Positions 45,818-54,836 of a stretch of 64,000 nucleotides of DNA are shown piece by piece (the stretch's first letter is position 1; each line of letters opens with the position of its first letter). This stretch comes from Shewanella putrefaciens. GTDB taxonomy: Bacteria > Pseudomonadota > Gammaproteobacteria > Enterobacterales > Shewanellaceae. The DNA lies in the NCBI RefSeq assembly GCF_016406305.1, contig NZ_CP066369.1, forward strand, positions 762,501 through 826,500, given 5' to 3'. A program made the translations under genes and the position numbers. The notes under the pieces are model-generated. The model ran no database searches. It saw only the letters and a list, made by a program, of their open reading frames with translations, and had not been told where the DNA came from.

Positions 45818-45885
45818 TACCTCCGAAGGGGTATTGAAAGGGATAGTCGATCCGGATCAAAGTTTTACGCGTGATCTAACTCTCA
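45818..45885 (-). promoter_or_regulatory. Candidate NarP, FNR/EtrA and CRP sites upstream of napD
   Basis: Three sites by motif. TACCTCC-GA-AGGGGTA at 45818-45833 fits the 7-2-7 inverted heptamer bound by NarP, with one deviation. TCGATCCGGATCAA at 45847-45860 fits TTGATNNNNATCAA at 9 of 10 fixed positions. CGTGATCTAACTCTCA at 45870-45885 fits TGTGAN6TCACA at 8 of 10. Together they suit nitrate and oxygen control. The transcript start could not be fixed. Binding is inferred from motifs. Confidence 0.6.
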
Positions 45886-45956
45886 GTTTGAAATTTAAGC
45901 AGTCAACCCCCTTGGTATACAAGGAGTGTTTGCACTATCGAAGGGGAATTTTAGAG

Positions 45957-45984
45957 ACAAAAAAACCGACACTAAGGTCGGTTT
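45957..45984 (-). terminator. Terminator after tRNA-Leu
   Basis: On the minus strand, AAACCGAC (45984-45977) pairs with GTCGGTTT (45970-45963), followed by T's. It is just past the 3' end of the tRNA at 46001. Confidence 0.85.
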
Positions 45985-46000
45985 GTATCTCTTAAAGAGA

Positions 46001-46087
46001 TGGTACCAGTGGCCAGACTCGAACTGGCACGCTTTTAAGGGCGGCGGATTTTGAATCCGCTGTGTCTACCGATTTCACCACACTGGC
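46001..46087 (-). tRNA. tRNA-Leu (anticodon CAA)
   Basis: An 87-nt cloverleaf on the minus strand. The acceptor GCCAGTG pairs with CACTGGT, then A and an encoded CCA. The anticodon stem is GCGGA/TCCGC around loop TTCAAAA, giving anticodon CAA (reads UUG). It has a long variable arm as expected for leucine tRNAs, and a T-arm with TTCGAGT. The gene sits between the nap control region and a chemoreceptor gene. Confidence 0.96.
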
Positions 46088-46234
46088 ATTGCTAAATTGC
46101 ACTTAGATTCAACAAAAACAACTGGCTGGCTCTAAGTGCTGGGAATTATACATTTGCCCGTGACAATGGCAAGCCCTTTTAAGGGGGCATGTATGCAAAT
46201 TATATTTAACCGCTCAAAAATCAGACTCTTGAAT

Positions 46235-47824
46235 TTACTCCGCGCCATGGGAAAGCAAAAACTGCGTGTATTCCTTATCGCTTTTCTGAATATGATTAAC
46301 CAGCCAGGACTTCAAGAAGGCCATGAGTTCATCGGCAACATCTTCTCCTCTGCCAACCCGCTTCTGGAAATCAAGCACTTGAGCTACAAGTTGCCCGTGC
46401 TTCTCTTTATGGCTTGCGGTTTGGGGATAACCAAAACGAGCAAATAACTCTTCCTCATAGGAAAAATGGTTTGCGGTGTAATCCACCAACCCTTGAACTA
46501 TGCGTTTTATTGCCTCAAGACCATAGGCTTCACTTAAGGTGCGGTGTAGTTCGTTAATCAGTGAGACTAAACGCAGGTGCTGACGGTTAATTTCAGGCAT
46601 GCCGATATCAAGCTCGGGCCCCCATTTTACAAAGAGTTTGCTCTGTGCTTGGCTGGAGTTAAATAAGTGGGCATCTACATGGAATCGATGTAATAGGGAG
46701 CCAATCTCCTGCGACATATTATAAATCTTCAGACTCGATAGATTAGTGTCGTTGGTATGACGGGCATTTTTTAACGCTAACTCGGCCATTACACTGATAT
46801 TTTTGTTAATTTCCTCTGCAACGGCATGCTGTTGCTCTGAGGCTGTGGCGATTTGATGGGACATATCGGTAATGGCTTCGACCTGGGTGACTATATCACC
46901 GAGGGCGGTGTGGGCTTGTTCCACCATGAGCGCAGTTTCGTCGGCAATGGTGACATTTTTCAGCATCACTTCAACACCTTGGTTGGCTCCCTTCTGTAAG
47001 GCGGCAATCTGTTGCTGGATTTCGACCGTGGCTTCGGATGTTCGTTTGGCGAGATTACGGACTTCATCGGCGACAACTGCAAATCCACGGCCATGCTCAC
47101 CGGCTCTAGCGCTCTCAATCGCCGCATTTAAGGCGAGCAGATTAGTTTGTTCGGCAACTTGGGAGATGGTTTCTATAATGCTGCTGATGTTATTGCTATC
47201 GGCAGCCAGATGTTCAATGACGCTTTTAGTTTGGTGAATTTGTTGGGTCATATCTTTGATTTTATGGACGATAGTTCCCATTATTTGATCGCCGTGTTTT
47301 GCTGAGCTTTGTGCTATATCGGCCGCCTGTGCTGTGCTTAGGGCATTTTGTGACACTTCTTGCACCGTTGAAACCATCTGCGTCATTGCCGTTGCGGCAA
47401 GTTCAGTCTGACGCTCTTGCTCTAGTACACCTTGTTTGGCTTGATCACTGATCTGTTTGATATCGGAAGCGACCTTTTTCATCCATTCGCTAGTGTCTAC
47501 CAGCGATAAAATGGTGCGGCTCACGTCTTCTCCCATTCGATTAATGCTATGCACCACGCTAATAAACACCCCAGCCTCTTTTTCATCGAGCTGATAGCTC
47601 AAGTCACCATCACCTAAATGGCGGGCGGCATGTTCGAGCAGGCCTAAATTACGGATGAGTTTATTGATGTTAAAAATCAGAATGATGGCCAGTGCTAGCA
47701 AGCAGAGGAGGGCAACAATATCTTGGCTAATCACTAAACAGTACAGAGGATAAATCAGTAATATCAGTGGTGCGAAAATGGAACTGTATCCCATAGTTCC
47801 CTTTTGTACGCGGCTGTTGGCCAT
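46235..47824 (-). CDS. Chemoreceptor with C-terminal hemerythrin domain
   Basis: A 529-residue protein that combines a methyl-accepting chemotaxis core with a bacteriohemerythrin domain. Two membrane helices lie near residues 15-60 with almost no periplasmic loop. HAMP follows, then the signalling hairpin ([20 protein letters not shown], residues about 230-270). The C-terminus (from about residue 395) has the di-iron ligands [23 protein letters not shown] and HIQKSDKEY, expected to bind O2 reversibly. It would be an internal oxygen/redox sensor for aerotaxis. ATG 47824 has AAGGAG about 8 nt upstream. It is monocistronic. Confidence 0.93.
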   Translation of the reverse strand: MANSRVQKGTMGYSSIFAPLILLIYPLYCLVISQDIVALLCLLALAIILIFNINKLIRNLGLLEHAARHLGDGDLSYQLDEKEAGVFISVVHSINRMGEDVSRTILSLVDTSEWMKKVASDIKQISDQAKQGVLEQERQTELAATAMTQMVSTVQEVSQNALSTAQAADIAQSSAKHGDQIMGTIVHKIKDMTQQIHQTKSVIEHLAADSNNISSIIETISQVAEQTNLLALNAAIESARAGEHGRGFAVVADEVRNLAKRTSEATVEIQQQIAALQKGANQGVEVMLKNVTIADETALMVEQAHTALGDIVTQVEAITDMSHQIATASEQQHAVAEEINKNISVMAELALKNARHTNDTNLSSLKIYNMSQEIGSLLHRFHVDAHLFNSSQAQSKLFVKWGPELDIGMPEINRQHLRLVSLINELHRTLSEAYGLEAIKRIVQGLVDYTANHFSYEEELFARFGYPQTASHKEKHGQLVAQVLDFQKRVGRGEDVADELMAFLKSWLVNHIQKSDKEYTQFLLSHGAE

Positions 47825-47974
47825 TTGGGGGCTCCTTCAAAAATGTGCTCTGGCCTAAATTTAGGCACAGATCTTAGAATCATTTTGCAATGGATATGAC
47901 TAATCCTAGTTGCTAACTCAATAAGAAACAAAACCAAATCCCTTGAACTGGTACCTAATTTATCGGGTGCTAAA

Positions 47975-47990
47975 TTTGACACCTATCACA
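47975..47990. promoter_or_regulatory. CRP-like site upstream of the hemerythrin chemoreceptor
   Basis: TTTGACACCTATCACA matches TGTGAN6TCACA at 9 of 10 fixed positions. It lies between the divergent chemoreceptor and DUF3149 genes; which gene it would serve is not clear. Confidence 0.4.
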
Positions 47991-48036
47991 TAGTTAAGCG
48001 AGAGTTGCAATTTTGTTTACTGGTGTCGAATTTTTA

Positions 48037-48078
48037 TTGATCAGGATCAGTTTTTTTATTGCAGAAGACAGCTAATTT
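48037..48078 (+). promoter_or_regulatory. FNR/EtrA-type box with -10 at activator spacing
   Basis: TTGATCAGGATCAG at 48037-48050 matches TTGATNNNNATCAA at 9 of 10 positions. A -10 candidate, TAATTT, lies at 48073-48078. A transcript start near 48085 would place the box centre at about -41.5, the usual class II spacing. The DUF3149 gene starts at 48112. Confidence 0.55.
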
Positions 48079-48111
48079 AGAGGGGACTTCACAGGAAAGA
48101 GGATTTCAATC

Positions 48112-48243
48112 ATGGCATTTTGGTTAGATTTAATGTTTGGTAACCCTATAGGTTTACTCTCAATGATCGTTATCTTTAGCACAATAGGGATAGTCTCATA
48201 TATCACTTGGATGTTTATTGTGAAGTCTGCACAACAGCCGTAG
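48112..48243 (+). CDS. DUF3149-type single-helix membrane micro-protein
   Basis: A 43-residue protein, too short for many gene finders. It begins MAFWLDLMFGNPIGLLSM, which matches the DUF3149 family as I recall it, continues as one membrane helix and ends in a basic, polar tail. ATG 48112 is preceded by GAGG about 10 nt upstream. A good terminator follows at 48294. An FNR-type site and -10 sit 34-75 bp upstream, so expression may rise without oxygen. The family's function is unknown. Confidence 0.8.
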   Translation: MAFWLDLMFGNPIGLLSMIVIFSTIGIVSYITWMFIVKSAQQP

Positions 48244-48293
48244 TTTTTGCTTCCATTTGTTTATTCTGTTCTTTGTAAAAATTGCACATTATT

Positions 48294-48320
48294 ATGGGGG
48301 TTTGGATACCCCCATTTTTT
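48294..48320 (+). terminator. Terminator after the DUF3149 gene
   Basis: ATGGGGG pairs with CCCCCAT around the loop TTTGGATA (48294-48315), followed by a run of T's to 48320. Confidence 0.85.
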
Positions 48321-48368
48321 ATATTTGAATTTTTACCAACCATTCCAATAGTTTAGTCTAGGCTCTGA

Positions 48369-48980
48369 CTAAGCCGCATGTTTGCGGTTCTGTACTAATC
48401 CATTCAAAAATTGTGGTCGCGCCTTAATCAAATGCTGCATTTCTTCTTGGCTTGGTTCACCTGCGGGCAGGCGTAAAACATCACGATTGAGATACATACG
48501 TGCTTTCATTGCAATTTTGTAATCTGCCGTTGGACCTTGAATCGCGTAATGACGCTCATTGCCAAGGTGTTCCAAAATACAAGCATTGAGTAAGCTCTTT
48601 ACCGCGGGTTCATTTTGCGGCAGAGTCAAAATGGTGGCGCCCTGTAAGAAGAACTCGCGCAGTAATGCTCGTTCCGCACGGTCCAGAAGGTTAACTTTGG
48701 CTTCAATGGTCTCTGTGATGCGTTTATCACTCAAGTGACGGATCGATTCATCTAAGCCCAGATTTAACAACTGGCTAAGGAAATACGCGATAGCGATAAT
48801 CAGACCTAGGCCGATAAAGTGGGCGTGTTCCGGCACAAATTTATCGAGGGCCAGAATAGCTAACGCATTGGATGGAATCGATAATAAGACAGCACAGCTC
48901 ACCATTAGCCAGAGCATGACTCTAAACATCATTTTCTTAGGACTAAAAAACTTAACTGAATCCAGCTTGAGTTTGAACAT
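48369..48980 (-). CDS. Membrane protein resembling superinfection exclusion protein B (SieB)
   Basis: A 203-residue inner-membrane protein. Two membrane helices lie at residues 20-45 (FRVMLWLMVSCAVLLSI) and 53-75 (FIGLGLIIAIAYFLSQLL). A cytoplasmic C-terminal part has the stretch LDRAERALLREFFLQGATIL, which matches SieB-family proteins in my recollection. SieB homologs on phages and some chromosomes block entering phage. On a chromosome without prophage genes nearby, the role is unknown. The start has AGGGA upstream of ATG 48980. Confidence 0.6.
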   Translation of the reverse strand: MFKLKLDSVKFFSPKKMMFRVMLWLMVSCAVLLSIPSNALAILALDKFVPEHAHFIGLGLIIAIAYFLSQLLNLGLDESIRHLSDKRITETIEAKVNLLDRAERALLREFFLQGATILTLPQNEPAVKSLLNACILEHLGNERHYAIQGPTADYKIAMKARMYLNRDVLRLPAGEPSQEEMQHLIKARPQFLNGLVQNRKHAA

Positions 48981-49149
48981 AGTGTTATCCCTGTGACAAA
49001 AAATTGAACCTGTTGATGAGTAAGCAAATTTAATGCCATAACTAAAGTAAGACTTTCGGGATATTTCACCTCGAGAAAATGCACAATTTTAGACATGGAG
49101 TCTATGCTTATAGGCATCTCAAGCCGCTATTGCATATAGAAAATTTAAG

Positions 49150-50790
49150 ATGCTGACATTCTTTAGCCAATTTATTAAAAGCCCCATAGGCAGGCATCTC
49201 ACCCTGTCTATTATCCTCTTTAGCTCATTAATCACATTAATGACGACGGCTTACCAGCTTGTGAATGATTACCGTGGTGACGTTAGCCGTATCGATAGAG
49301 TCTTTTCGAATATTGAAAAAGCCAACCTCGATGTGCTGGCGGCGAGTATTTGGGTTATTGACGAGAGACTGATCAATACCCAACTGAATGGTTTAATTCA
49401 ACTGCCTGATATTAATTACATTTCAATAAAAGACGACAGTGGCCAATCCTGGAGTTCAGGTAACTTAAAGCAGGATCACGTACTCGATAAGCGCTTCCCT
49501 TTAGTCTATAAATCCCCAACGGAGAGCATTAACGTGGGGACGCTAGAAGTGCAAGCCGACATGGATGCGATTTATCAGCGTTTGTACGATAAGGCGATAT
49601 TGATCTTGCTATCCAATGCGATAAAAACCTTTTTAGTCGCTGGATTTATTCTCTTTTTGGTCTGGTATAACATCACTAAGCATTTGGACAAACTCAGTAA
49701 TTATTGTAAACGCATTAATCTTGACGCTGACTACGAACCACTCCAATTTGAGCGTAAAGAAAGAGTCGATGAGTTTAAACAGGTGGCCGATGCTATCAAT
49801 AGCATGCAACATCAACTGCGCAGCTCTTTTGACGATCTTAAAAACTCTAAATCCGCGTTACAAACTGCCCTAGAAGACCGTGAACGCTTACTCAAGTTGG
49901 AGCGCAGCTATAAAGAAGAGTTGGCAAGGCAAGTCAAAGAAAGGACTCTGGAATTAGAGCAGTCTCTCACTGCACTGAAGCGGGCCCAGCAGGTATTGGT
50001 CGAGCAGGAAAAAATGGCGGCCTTGGGTGGATTAGTCTCTGGGGTTGCCCATGAAATTAACACGCCAATCGGCATATGTTTGACGGCTGCAAGCACGCAG
50101 TTAAACCATATCGAAGAACTGATAGAGCTTATTCATAGCGATCAAGCCACACTCGATGAGATCAATGCTATTTTGGATGAGTATCAAGAAAGCTGTGAGC
50201 TTATCGTCCGTAATATCACTAAAGCCAGCGGCTTAATTCAAAAATTTAAAACGATTGCCATCGACCGCAGTCACGAAGAACATCAATGCGTTAATCTAAA
50301 GGAGCAGTTGAACGAGATTTTAGAATCGACCTTGATCATGCATCCCAATGTTAATGCCAAAACACAGATCACTGTGGAACCGACATTAAACATTAAAACA
50401 AATATTAGCTTACTCAATCAAATGGTTAGCAATATTTTATCCAATGCTTTCACCCATGCGTTTCAAAATAGGGAAGATAATCTCGTTGATATCAGTGCGG
50501 ATATTGATGATAACTATGTCACTATTAGCGTTCAAAACAATGGATTAGCAATCCCTGCCGAGGTTGCCGAACATATGTTTGAACCCTTTTTTACCACCAA
50601 TAGGAATAAAGGCGGTACGGGTCTGGGTTTATCGGCAGCCTTCAATGCCGCCACTTTATTGAAAGGTACTATGAGTTATCAGGCCGACTCGACCCTCGGT
50701 GGAGCGCAGTTTAATATTCGTTTTCCCTTAGTGCCCTGTGAGTTTGTACAACTGGCGACAAGCAGCACTGGCCATCGGCACTCGCTCTAA
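49150..50790 (+). CDS. Membrane sensor histidine kinase
   Basis: 546 residues. Two membrane helices (residues about 15-35 and 155-180) flank a periplasmic sensor with SIWVIDERLINTQLNGL. HAMP follows, then a coiled coil. The H-box GVAHEINTPIG has His301, then N-box MVSNILSNAF and G-boxes FEPFFTTNR and KGGTGLGLSAA. No receiver domain or response regulator gene is adjacent, so it is an orphan kinase here. The ribosome site is weak. The sensed signal is unknown. Confidence 0.92.
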   Translation: MLTFFSQFIKSPIGRHLTLSIILFSSLITLMTTAYQLVNDYRGDVSRIDRVFSNIEKANLDVLAASIWVIDERLINTQLNGLIQLPDINYISIKDDSGQSWSSGNLKQDHVLDKRFPLVYKSPTESINVGTLEVQADMDAIYQRLYDKAILILLSNAIKTFLVAGFILFLVWYNITKHLDKLSNYCKRINLDADYEPLQFERKERVDEFKQVADAINSMQHQLRSSFDDLKNSKSALQTALEDRERLLKLERSYKEELARQVKERTLELEQSLTALKRAQQVLVEQEKMAALGGLVSGVAHEINTPIGICLTAASTQLNHIEELIELIHSDQATLDEINAILDEYQESCELIVRNITKASGLIQKFKTIAIDRSHEEHQCVNLKEQLNEILESTLIMHPNVNAKTQITVEPTLNIKTNISLLNQMVSNILSNAFTHAFQNREDNLVDISADIDDNYVTISVQNNGLAIPAEVAEHMFEPFFTTNRNKGGTGLGLSAAFNAATLLKGTMSYQADSTLGGAQFNIRFPLVPCEFVQLATSSTGHRHSL

Positions 50791-50847
50791 TATCGCTTTC
50801 ACGCCAGAGTTGGACCAGTGTTGGGAGCGTGCTATTTTGAGATAATG

Positions 50848-51654
50848 CTATGATTCATTAGCAATTTGTGCCAATCGTGCCAGTACACGACTCGCCGCGA
50901 CAAATCCAAAGGTACCCGTCACCATAGTGACAGCGCCAAAACCTGAGGCGCAGTCCATACGCATAGTGCCATCGGCCGTTGCCTTAGTGCTGCAAACAGA
51001 GCCATCGGCTTGGGGATACACTAATTGCTCACTGGAAAATACGGCATCGACGGCGAAACGGCGTTGCACATTTTTTGAGAAATTATATTCGCGGCGCAGG
51101 AGGTTGCGCACCTTTGCCAGCAAGGGATCTTGATAGGTTTTAGCAAGGTCGGCCAGTTGGATTTGAGTCGGATCCGTTTGCCCACCGGCTCCACCAACGG
51201 TAACGATTTTGATTTTTTGACGCTTACACCAAGCGATCAGTGCCGCTTTCTGCTTCACCGCATCAATACAGTCAACAACATAATCAATATTGCCGCCCGC
51301 CTTGGGGCCGAGCAAATAGTCACCTAGATTATCTAGGGTAATAAAATCTTCTATTTCATTAACTTGACAATCTGGATTGATCTCACGGATCCGCTGCGCC
51401 ATTACAGCCACTTTCGAGTCACCAATGGTTGAAGCCAGCGCATGGATTTGACGATTGGTGTTAGTGACACAAATATCATCTAAATCAATCAGAGAGATTT
51501 GGCCTATGCCGCTACGCGCTAAGGCTTCAGCGGCCCAAGTGCCTACGCCACCAATACCAATCACTACTACATGGGACTGGGCAAATTTTGCTAGCGCCTT
51601 TTGCCCGTACAAACGGCCAATTCCGCTAAAGCGATTTTGATAGGCTTCAGTCAT
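50848..51654 (-). CDS. tcdA: tRNA threonylcarbamoyladenosine dehydratase
   Basis: A 268-residue E1-like enzyme that dehydrates t6A37 in tRNA to the cyclic ct6A form. It has the nucleotide-binding motif VVIGIGGVGTWAAEAL near residue 30, DLDDICVTNTNRQ and a C-terminal region with DCASGFGAVTMVTGTFG. ATP activates the threonylcarbamoyl carboxylate; a CsdA-type sulfurase supports it in E. coli. No csd genes are in this window. It is monocistronic. Confidence 0.96.
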   Translation of the reverse strand: MTEAYQNRFSGIGRLYGQKALAKFAQSHVVVIGIGGVGTWAAEALARSGIGQISLIDLDDICVTNTNRQIHALASTIGDSKVAVMAQRIREINPDCQVNEIEDFITLDNLGDYLLGPKAGGNIDYVVDCIDAVKQKAALIAWCKRQKIKIVTVGGAGGQTDPTQIQLADLAKTYQDPLLAKVRNLLRREYNFSKNVQRRFAVDAVFSSEQLVYPQADGSVCSTKATADGTMRMDCASGFGAVTMVTGTFGFVAASRVLARLAQIANES

Positions 51655-52083
51655 AAATGCGTACCTTATATTGACCTAATAACAGCAAACAAACCCACTT
51701 TACTCACCTTGGGCTACGACCTAAAACACACTAGGGCACACTAAAAATGCGCCGTGGATTCTAAACGATTTAGCGTGAAAATCGAAATCAATCTCCCAAA
51801 TCAACATTAAAGATGCAGAGCGATACGAATGCCGTGCAAATGTAATAAATGAAGACCGGCTGCATGGTGCTCGGGTTATTCTGGTAAAAAAGTCATCTAA
51901 TCATTGTTTTTTCTATGTAAAACAATATGTTGAAAACCGCCCTGTTTTAATGAAAGTTGATCCAGATCACGCTTTTCATTCAAAAGCCTGTGCACACTTC
52001 GCTGCACAAAAGCTTAACCACGTACTGCGGATAACCTCGTTTAACCGCGCATAAAACAGCGACATAAGAACAGGAAACTGAAG
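51655..52083. other. Intergenic region before the first porin
   Basis: No gene is present. TTGATCCAGATCAC at 51957-51970 matches TTGATNNNNATCAA at 9 of 10 positions, so it is an FNR/EtrA- or CRP-type box. The expected -10 at class II spacing is not obvious. The porin's promoter lies between this box and 52083. Confidence 0.5.
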
Positions 52084-53148
52084 ATGAAAAAGAATCTGCT
52101 CACGACGGCTATTACCTCTTGCCTCGCATTTTGCTCATTCACTGCGCTCGCGGACGGTCCAGAGTTTTATGGCCATGCTGATTTGAGTATTACTGACTCA
52201 GAGAAAGGTTATGCCACCCAAAATCAAAAAGATGGCACTGTGCTTGAAAACAACTTCTCTTGGGTAGGTGTAAGGGGGTCTGAAACCGTAAGCCCCTATT
52301 TTGACATCATTTACCAAATGGAGTTTGGTGTTGATAACTTTGATAACTCGAATAAAACCTTTAATGCTCGTAACACTTTCCTTGGAGTTAAAAGTGTAGC
52401 GGGTACGGCGTTAGTGGGTCGTAATGACACCGTCTTTAAGGCTGCTGAAGGTGGCTTCGACCTTTTCGGTAACACCAATGCCGATATCGATTTGTTGGTT
52501 GCAGGGCAAACACGTTCGGCCGATGGCATTTCTTACTACTCTCCTAAAATTGCCGATTTGATCACCCTAAACGCGACTTATCTAATGAGCGATAACTATG
52601 ATCAAGTAGATAGCAATGGCAATGATGTCTACAGCAAAGATCAAATGTACGCCCTGAGCGCTACCTTAGGTGATAAAAGCTTTAAAACACAAAACTACTA
52701 TGTTGCCGCCGCATACAATGATGGCATTGAGAACGTAGAAGCCTATCGCGGAGTCGCTCAAGTCAAGTTTGGTGATTTGATTTTAGGGGCGTTATATCAG
52801 CACAGCGAACATGTGGATGATAAATTCTCCAATCTGTCCGGTGACACTTACTTTGTTAACGCGGCCTACCTGATTGGCGATCTTAAATTGAAAATGATGT
52901 ATGGCAAAGATGACTCGGGTTTAGGTAAATATGTGAGTCGTTATGTGGGCGATCAGAATAATGCAGGGTTAGAACAAGTGAGTGATGTTGACCTGCAACA
53001 GCTCAGTGTGGGTGCCGATTACCGACTTAGCACTAATACTATGGTCTATGGTCATTACACTCGCTTTGATGGTGACCTTATGTTAGACGGTACTTTGCAA
53101 GACCTAGATGACAATATCTTTACTGTTGGTTTACGTGTTGATTTCTAA
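52084..53148 (+). CDS. Outer-membrane porin (first of a tandem pair)
   Basis: A 354-residue beta-barrel with signal peptide LLTTAITSCLAFCSFTALAD. Alternating aromatic strands and a C-terminal Phe (VGLRVDF) are typical of general porins. It shares blocks with the next gene, such as FYGHADLSITD against FYGRLELAVTN, LVGRNDTVFK and STMVYGHYTRF. It forms passive channels for small solutes. A perfect terminator follows at 53185-53210. Confidence 0.92.
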   Translation: MKKNLLTTAITSCLAFCSFTALADGPEFYGHADLSITDSEKGYATQNQKDGTVLENNFSWVGVRGSETVSPYFDIIYQMEFGVDNFDNSNKTFNARNTFLGVKSVAGTALVGRNDTVFKAAEGGFDLFGNTNADIDLLVAGQTRSADGISYYSPKIADLITLNATYLMSDNYDQVDSNGNDVYSKDQMYALSATLGDKSFKTQNYYVAAAYNDGIENVEAYRGVAQVKFGDLILGALYQHSEHVDDKFSNLSGDTYFVNAAYLIGDLKLKMMYGKDDSGLGKYVSRYVGDQNNAGLEQVSDVDLQQLSVGADYRLSTNTMVYGHYTRFDGDLMLDGTLQDLDDNIFTVGLRVDF

Positions 53149-53184
53149 ATAGATTATTTAGCTTAAACCGAAATTAATTTTGAT

Positions 53185-53210
53185 AAAAAAGCGGCTTATG
53201 CCGCTTTTTT
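53185..53210. terminator. Terminator after the first porin
   Basis: AAAAAAGCGGC with GCCGCTTTTTT around TTAT; a perfect 26-bp palindrome 36 bp past the stop codon. Confidence 0.92.
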
Positions 53211-53578
53211 TATTGCTAGCTTTGCAAATCCCACTCATTGAGCCCCTATATGGCAAACTTGCTACAGTATTAGTATATGCTACAGTTAGCCTCGCCGACT
53301 CACTTGGGCCTTGGCGCCTAATCTACCTCTTTAGTAGTAAGTGAAACACGCCGTTTTACCACTTTCATGTCAATTTGCGGTCGAGATATACGGAAATATC
53401 CTAAAAAAGCCCGAATGCGGACAAGGAGAGCCAAAAATATGATCTGCGCCACAGCCTGCGAGTCGTAAAACTGTAAAAATCGGCGGCAACTTTGTTACCG
53501 ATTTCAGTAGCAAATGTTTTAAACCACACAAAAACCATGAAAAATGGATAAGAACTTAGGTTCGAGGGAGCACAAAAC
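53211..53578. other. Intergenic region between the tandem porins
   Basis: 368 bp with no ORF and no clear FNR- or CRP-like site. An untranslated leader for the second porin is likely, since highly expressed porins often have one, but the transcript start could not be placed. Confidence 0.4.
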
Positions 53579-54625
53579 ATGAAAAAGACATTCATCTCTG
53601 CATCAGTTGCATCAGTACTGGCATTGGCTTCATTCGGTGCGCTAGCCGAAGGCCCAAGCTTCTATGGTCGTTTAGAGCTTGCAGTTACCAATACTGAAAC
53701 CGGTGCGACTCTACAAGGTGGTACTAACGGTGTTGATCTGGGCGAAAGCGGCACTTATTTAGAAAACAACTTTTCTTTATTAGGTGTTAAAGGCACAGAA
53801 AAAATTGCCGATGGTTTCGAAGCTATCTATCAAATGGAATTCCAAGTTGAAAACACTTCAGGTACTGGTGATGTTTTCAAAGCGCGTAACACTTATTTAG
53901 GTTTAAAAACTAACGTAGGTACTGTGTTAGTCGGCCGTAACGATACCGTATTTAAACAAGCCGAAGGTAACGTCGATATTTTCGGTAACACTAACGCCGA
54001 TATCGACCGTTTAGTGAGTGCACAAACCCGTAGCGCTGACGGCGTATGGTATTACTCACCAAAAATCGCAGGTTTAGTCACACTGAACGCGACTTATCTA
54101 TTTGACGATAACGACACTACTGCAAAAACCTCTGAAAGCTTATATGCATTAAGTGCGACGTTAGGTGATAAAGGCTTTAAAGATCAAAACTACTATGTAG
54201 CCGTTGCCTACAACAAAGGTATTGCGGGTGTTGATGCCTACCGCGGTGTGGCTCAAGTAAAATTCGGCCAATTCAAAGTCGGTGGTTTATTCCAACAATC
54301 TGAAGACATCGTTAACAATGAAATCGACGGTAACACTTACTTCGTGAACGTTGCTTATGATCTGAACGGTGTAAACCTGAAGGCCGAATACGGTGTTGAC
54401 GAAGCTGGTTTTGGTAGCTACTACAAAAACCTCGGTGGCGTTAAAGGTGCCGATGACATCAACGTTCAAAACATTAACGTAGGTGCTGATTACCGTCTAT
54501 CTAAATCAACTATGGTCTATGGCCAATACGCTATGTACACAGGCGATTATAAAGATGTGGGCGGCGCAACTGTTGATCTGAAAGACGACAACGTAGTTTC
54601 TTTCGGTGTACGTTACGACTTCTAA
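53579..54625 (+). CDS. Outer-membrane porin (second of a tandem pair)
   Basis: 348 residues. The signal peptide is FISASVASVLALASFGALAEG, and the C-terminus RYDF fits barrel insertion. The codon use is more uniform and optimised (GGT, AAC, GAA) than in the first porin, suggesting higher expression. The two are clearly paralogous, so a local duplication followed by divergence is likely. ATG 53579 is preceded by GAGGGAG about 9 nt upstream. Confidence 0.93.
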   Translation: MKKTFISASVASVLALASFGALAEGPSFYGRLELAVTNTETGATLQGGTNGVDLGESGTYLENNFSLLGVKGTEKIADGFEAIYQMEFQVENTSGTGDVFKARNTYLGLKTNVGTVLVGRNDTVFKQAEGNVDIFGNTNADIDRLVSAQTRSADGVWYYSPKIAGLVTLNATYLFDDNDTTAKTSESLYALSATLGDKGFKDQNYYVAVAYNKGIAGVDAYRGVAQVKFGQFKVGGLFQQSEDIVNNEIDGNTYFVNVAYDLNGVNLKAEYGVDEAGFGSYYKNLGGVKGADDINVQNINVGADYRLSKSTMVYGQYAMYTGDYKDVGGATVDLKDDNVVSFGVRYDF

Positions 54626-54667
54626 TGTCCAATAGGACATAGATGCGAGTAAATCGATATTAATCTA

Positions 54668-54699
54668 ATGCCATTCGCTTAAGGGCGAATGGCATTTTT
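54668..54699 (+). terminator. Terminator after the second porin
   Basis: ATGCCATTCGC (54668-54678) pairs with GCGAATGGCAT (54685-54695), followed by T's. Confidence 0.92.
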
Positions 54700-54728
54700 A
54701 TTGGTTGTTCTTGAGCGGAAGTGAGTGA

Positions 54729-54796
54729 TTAGCTGTGACTTACTGTTAGCTGTAACTTACTGTTAGCTGTAACTTACTGTTAGCTGTGACTTACTG
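54729..54796. repeat. 17-bp tandem repeat, four copies
   Basis: Four units of TTAGCTGTGACTTACTG (the second and third have A in place of G at position 9), starting at 54729, 54746, 54763 and 54780. They lie between convergent genes and are untranslated. Confidence 0.92.
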
Positions 54797-54836
54797 GAAG
54801 TGACTTGCCGAAAGAGCCTAGCTTAATCCTACGCCA

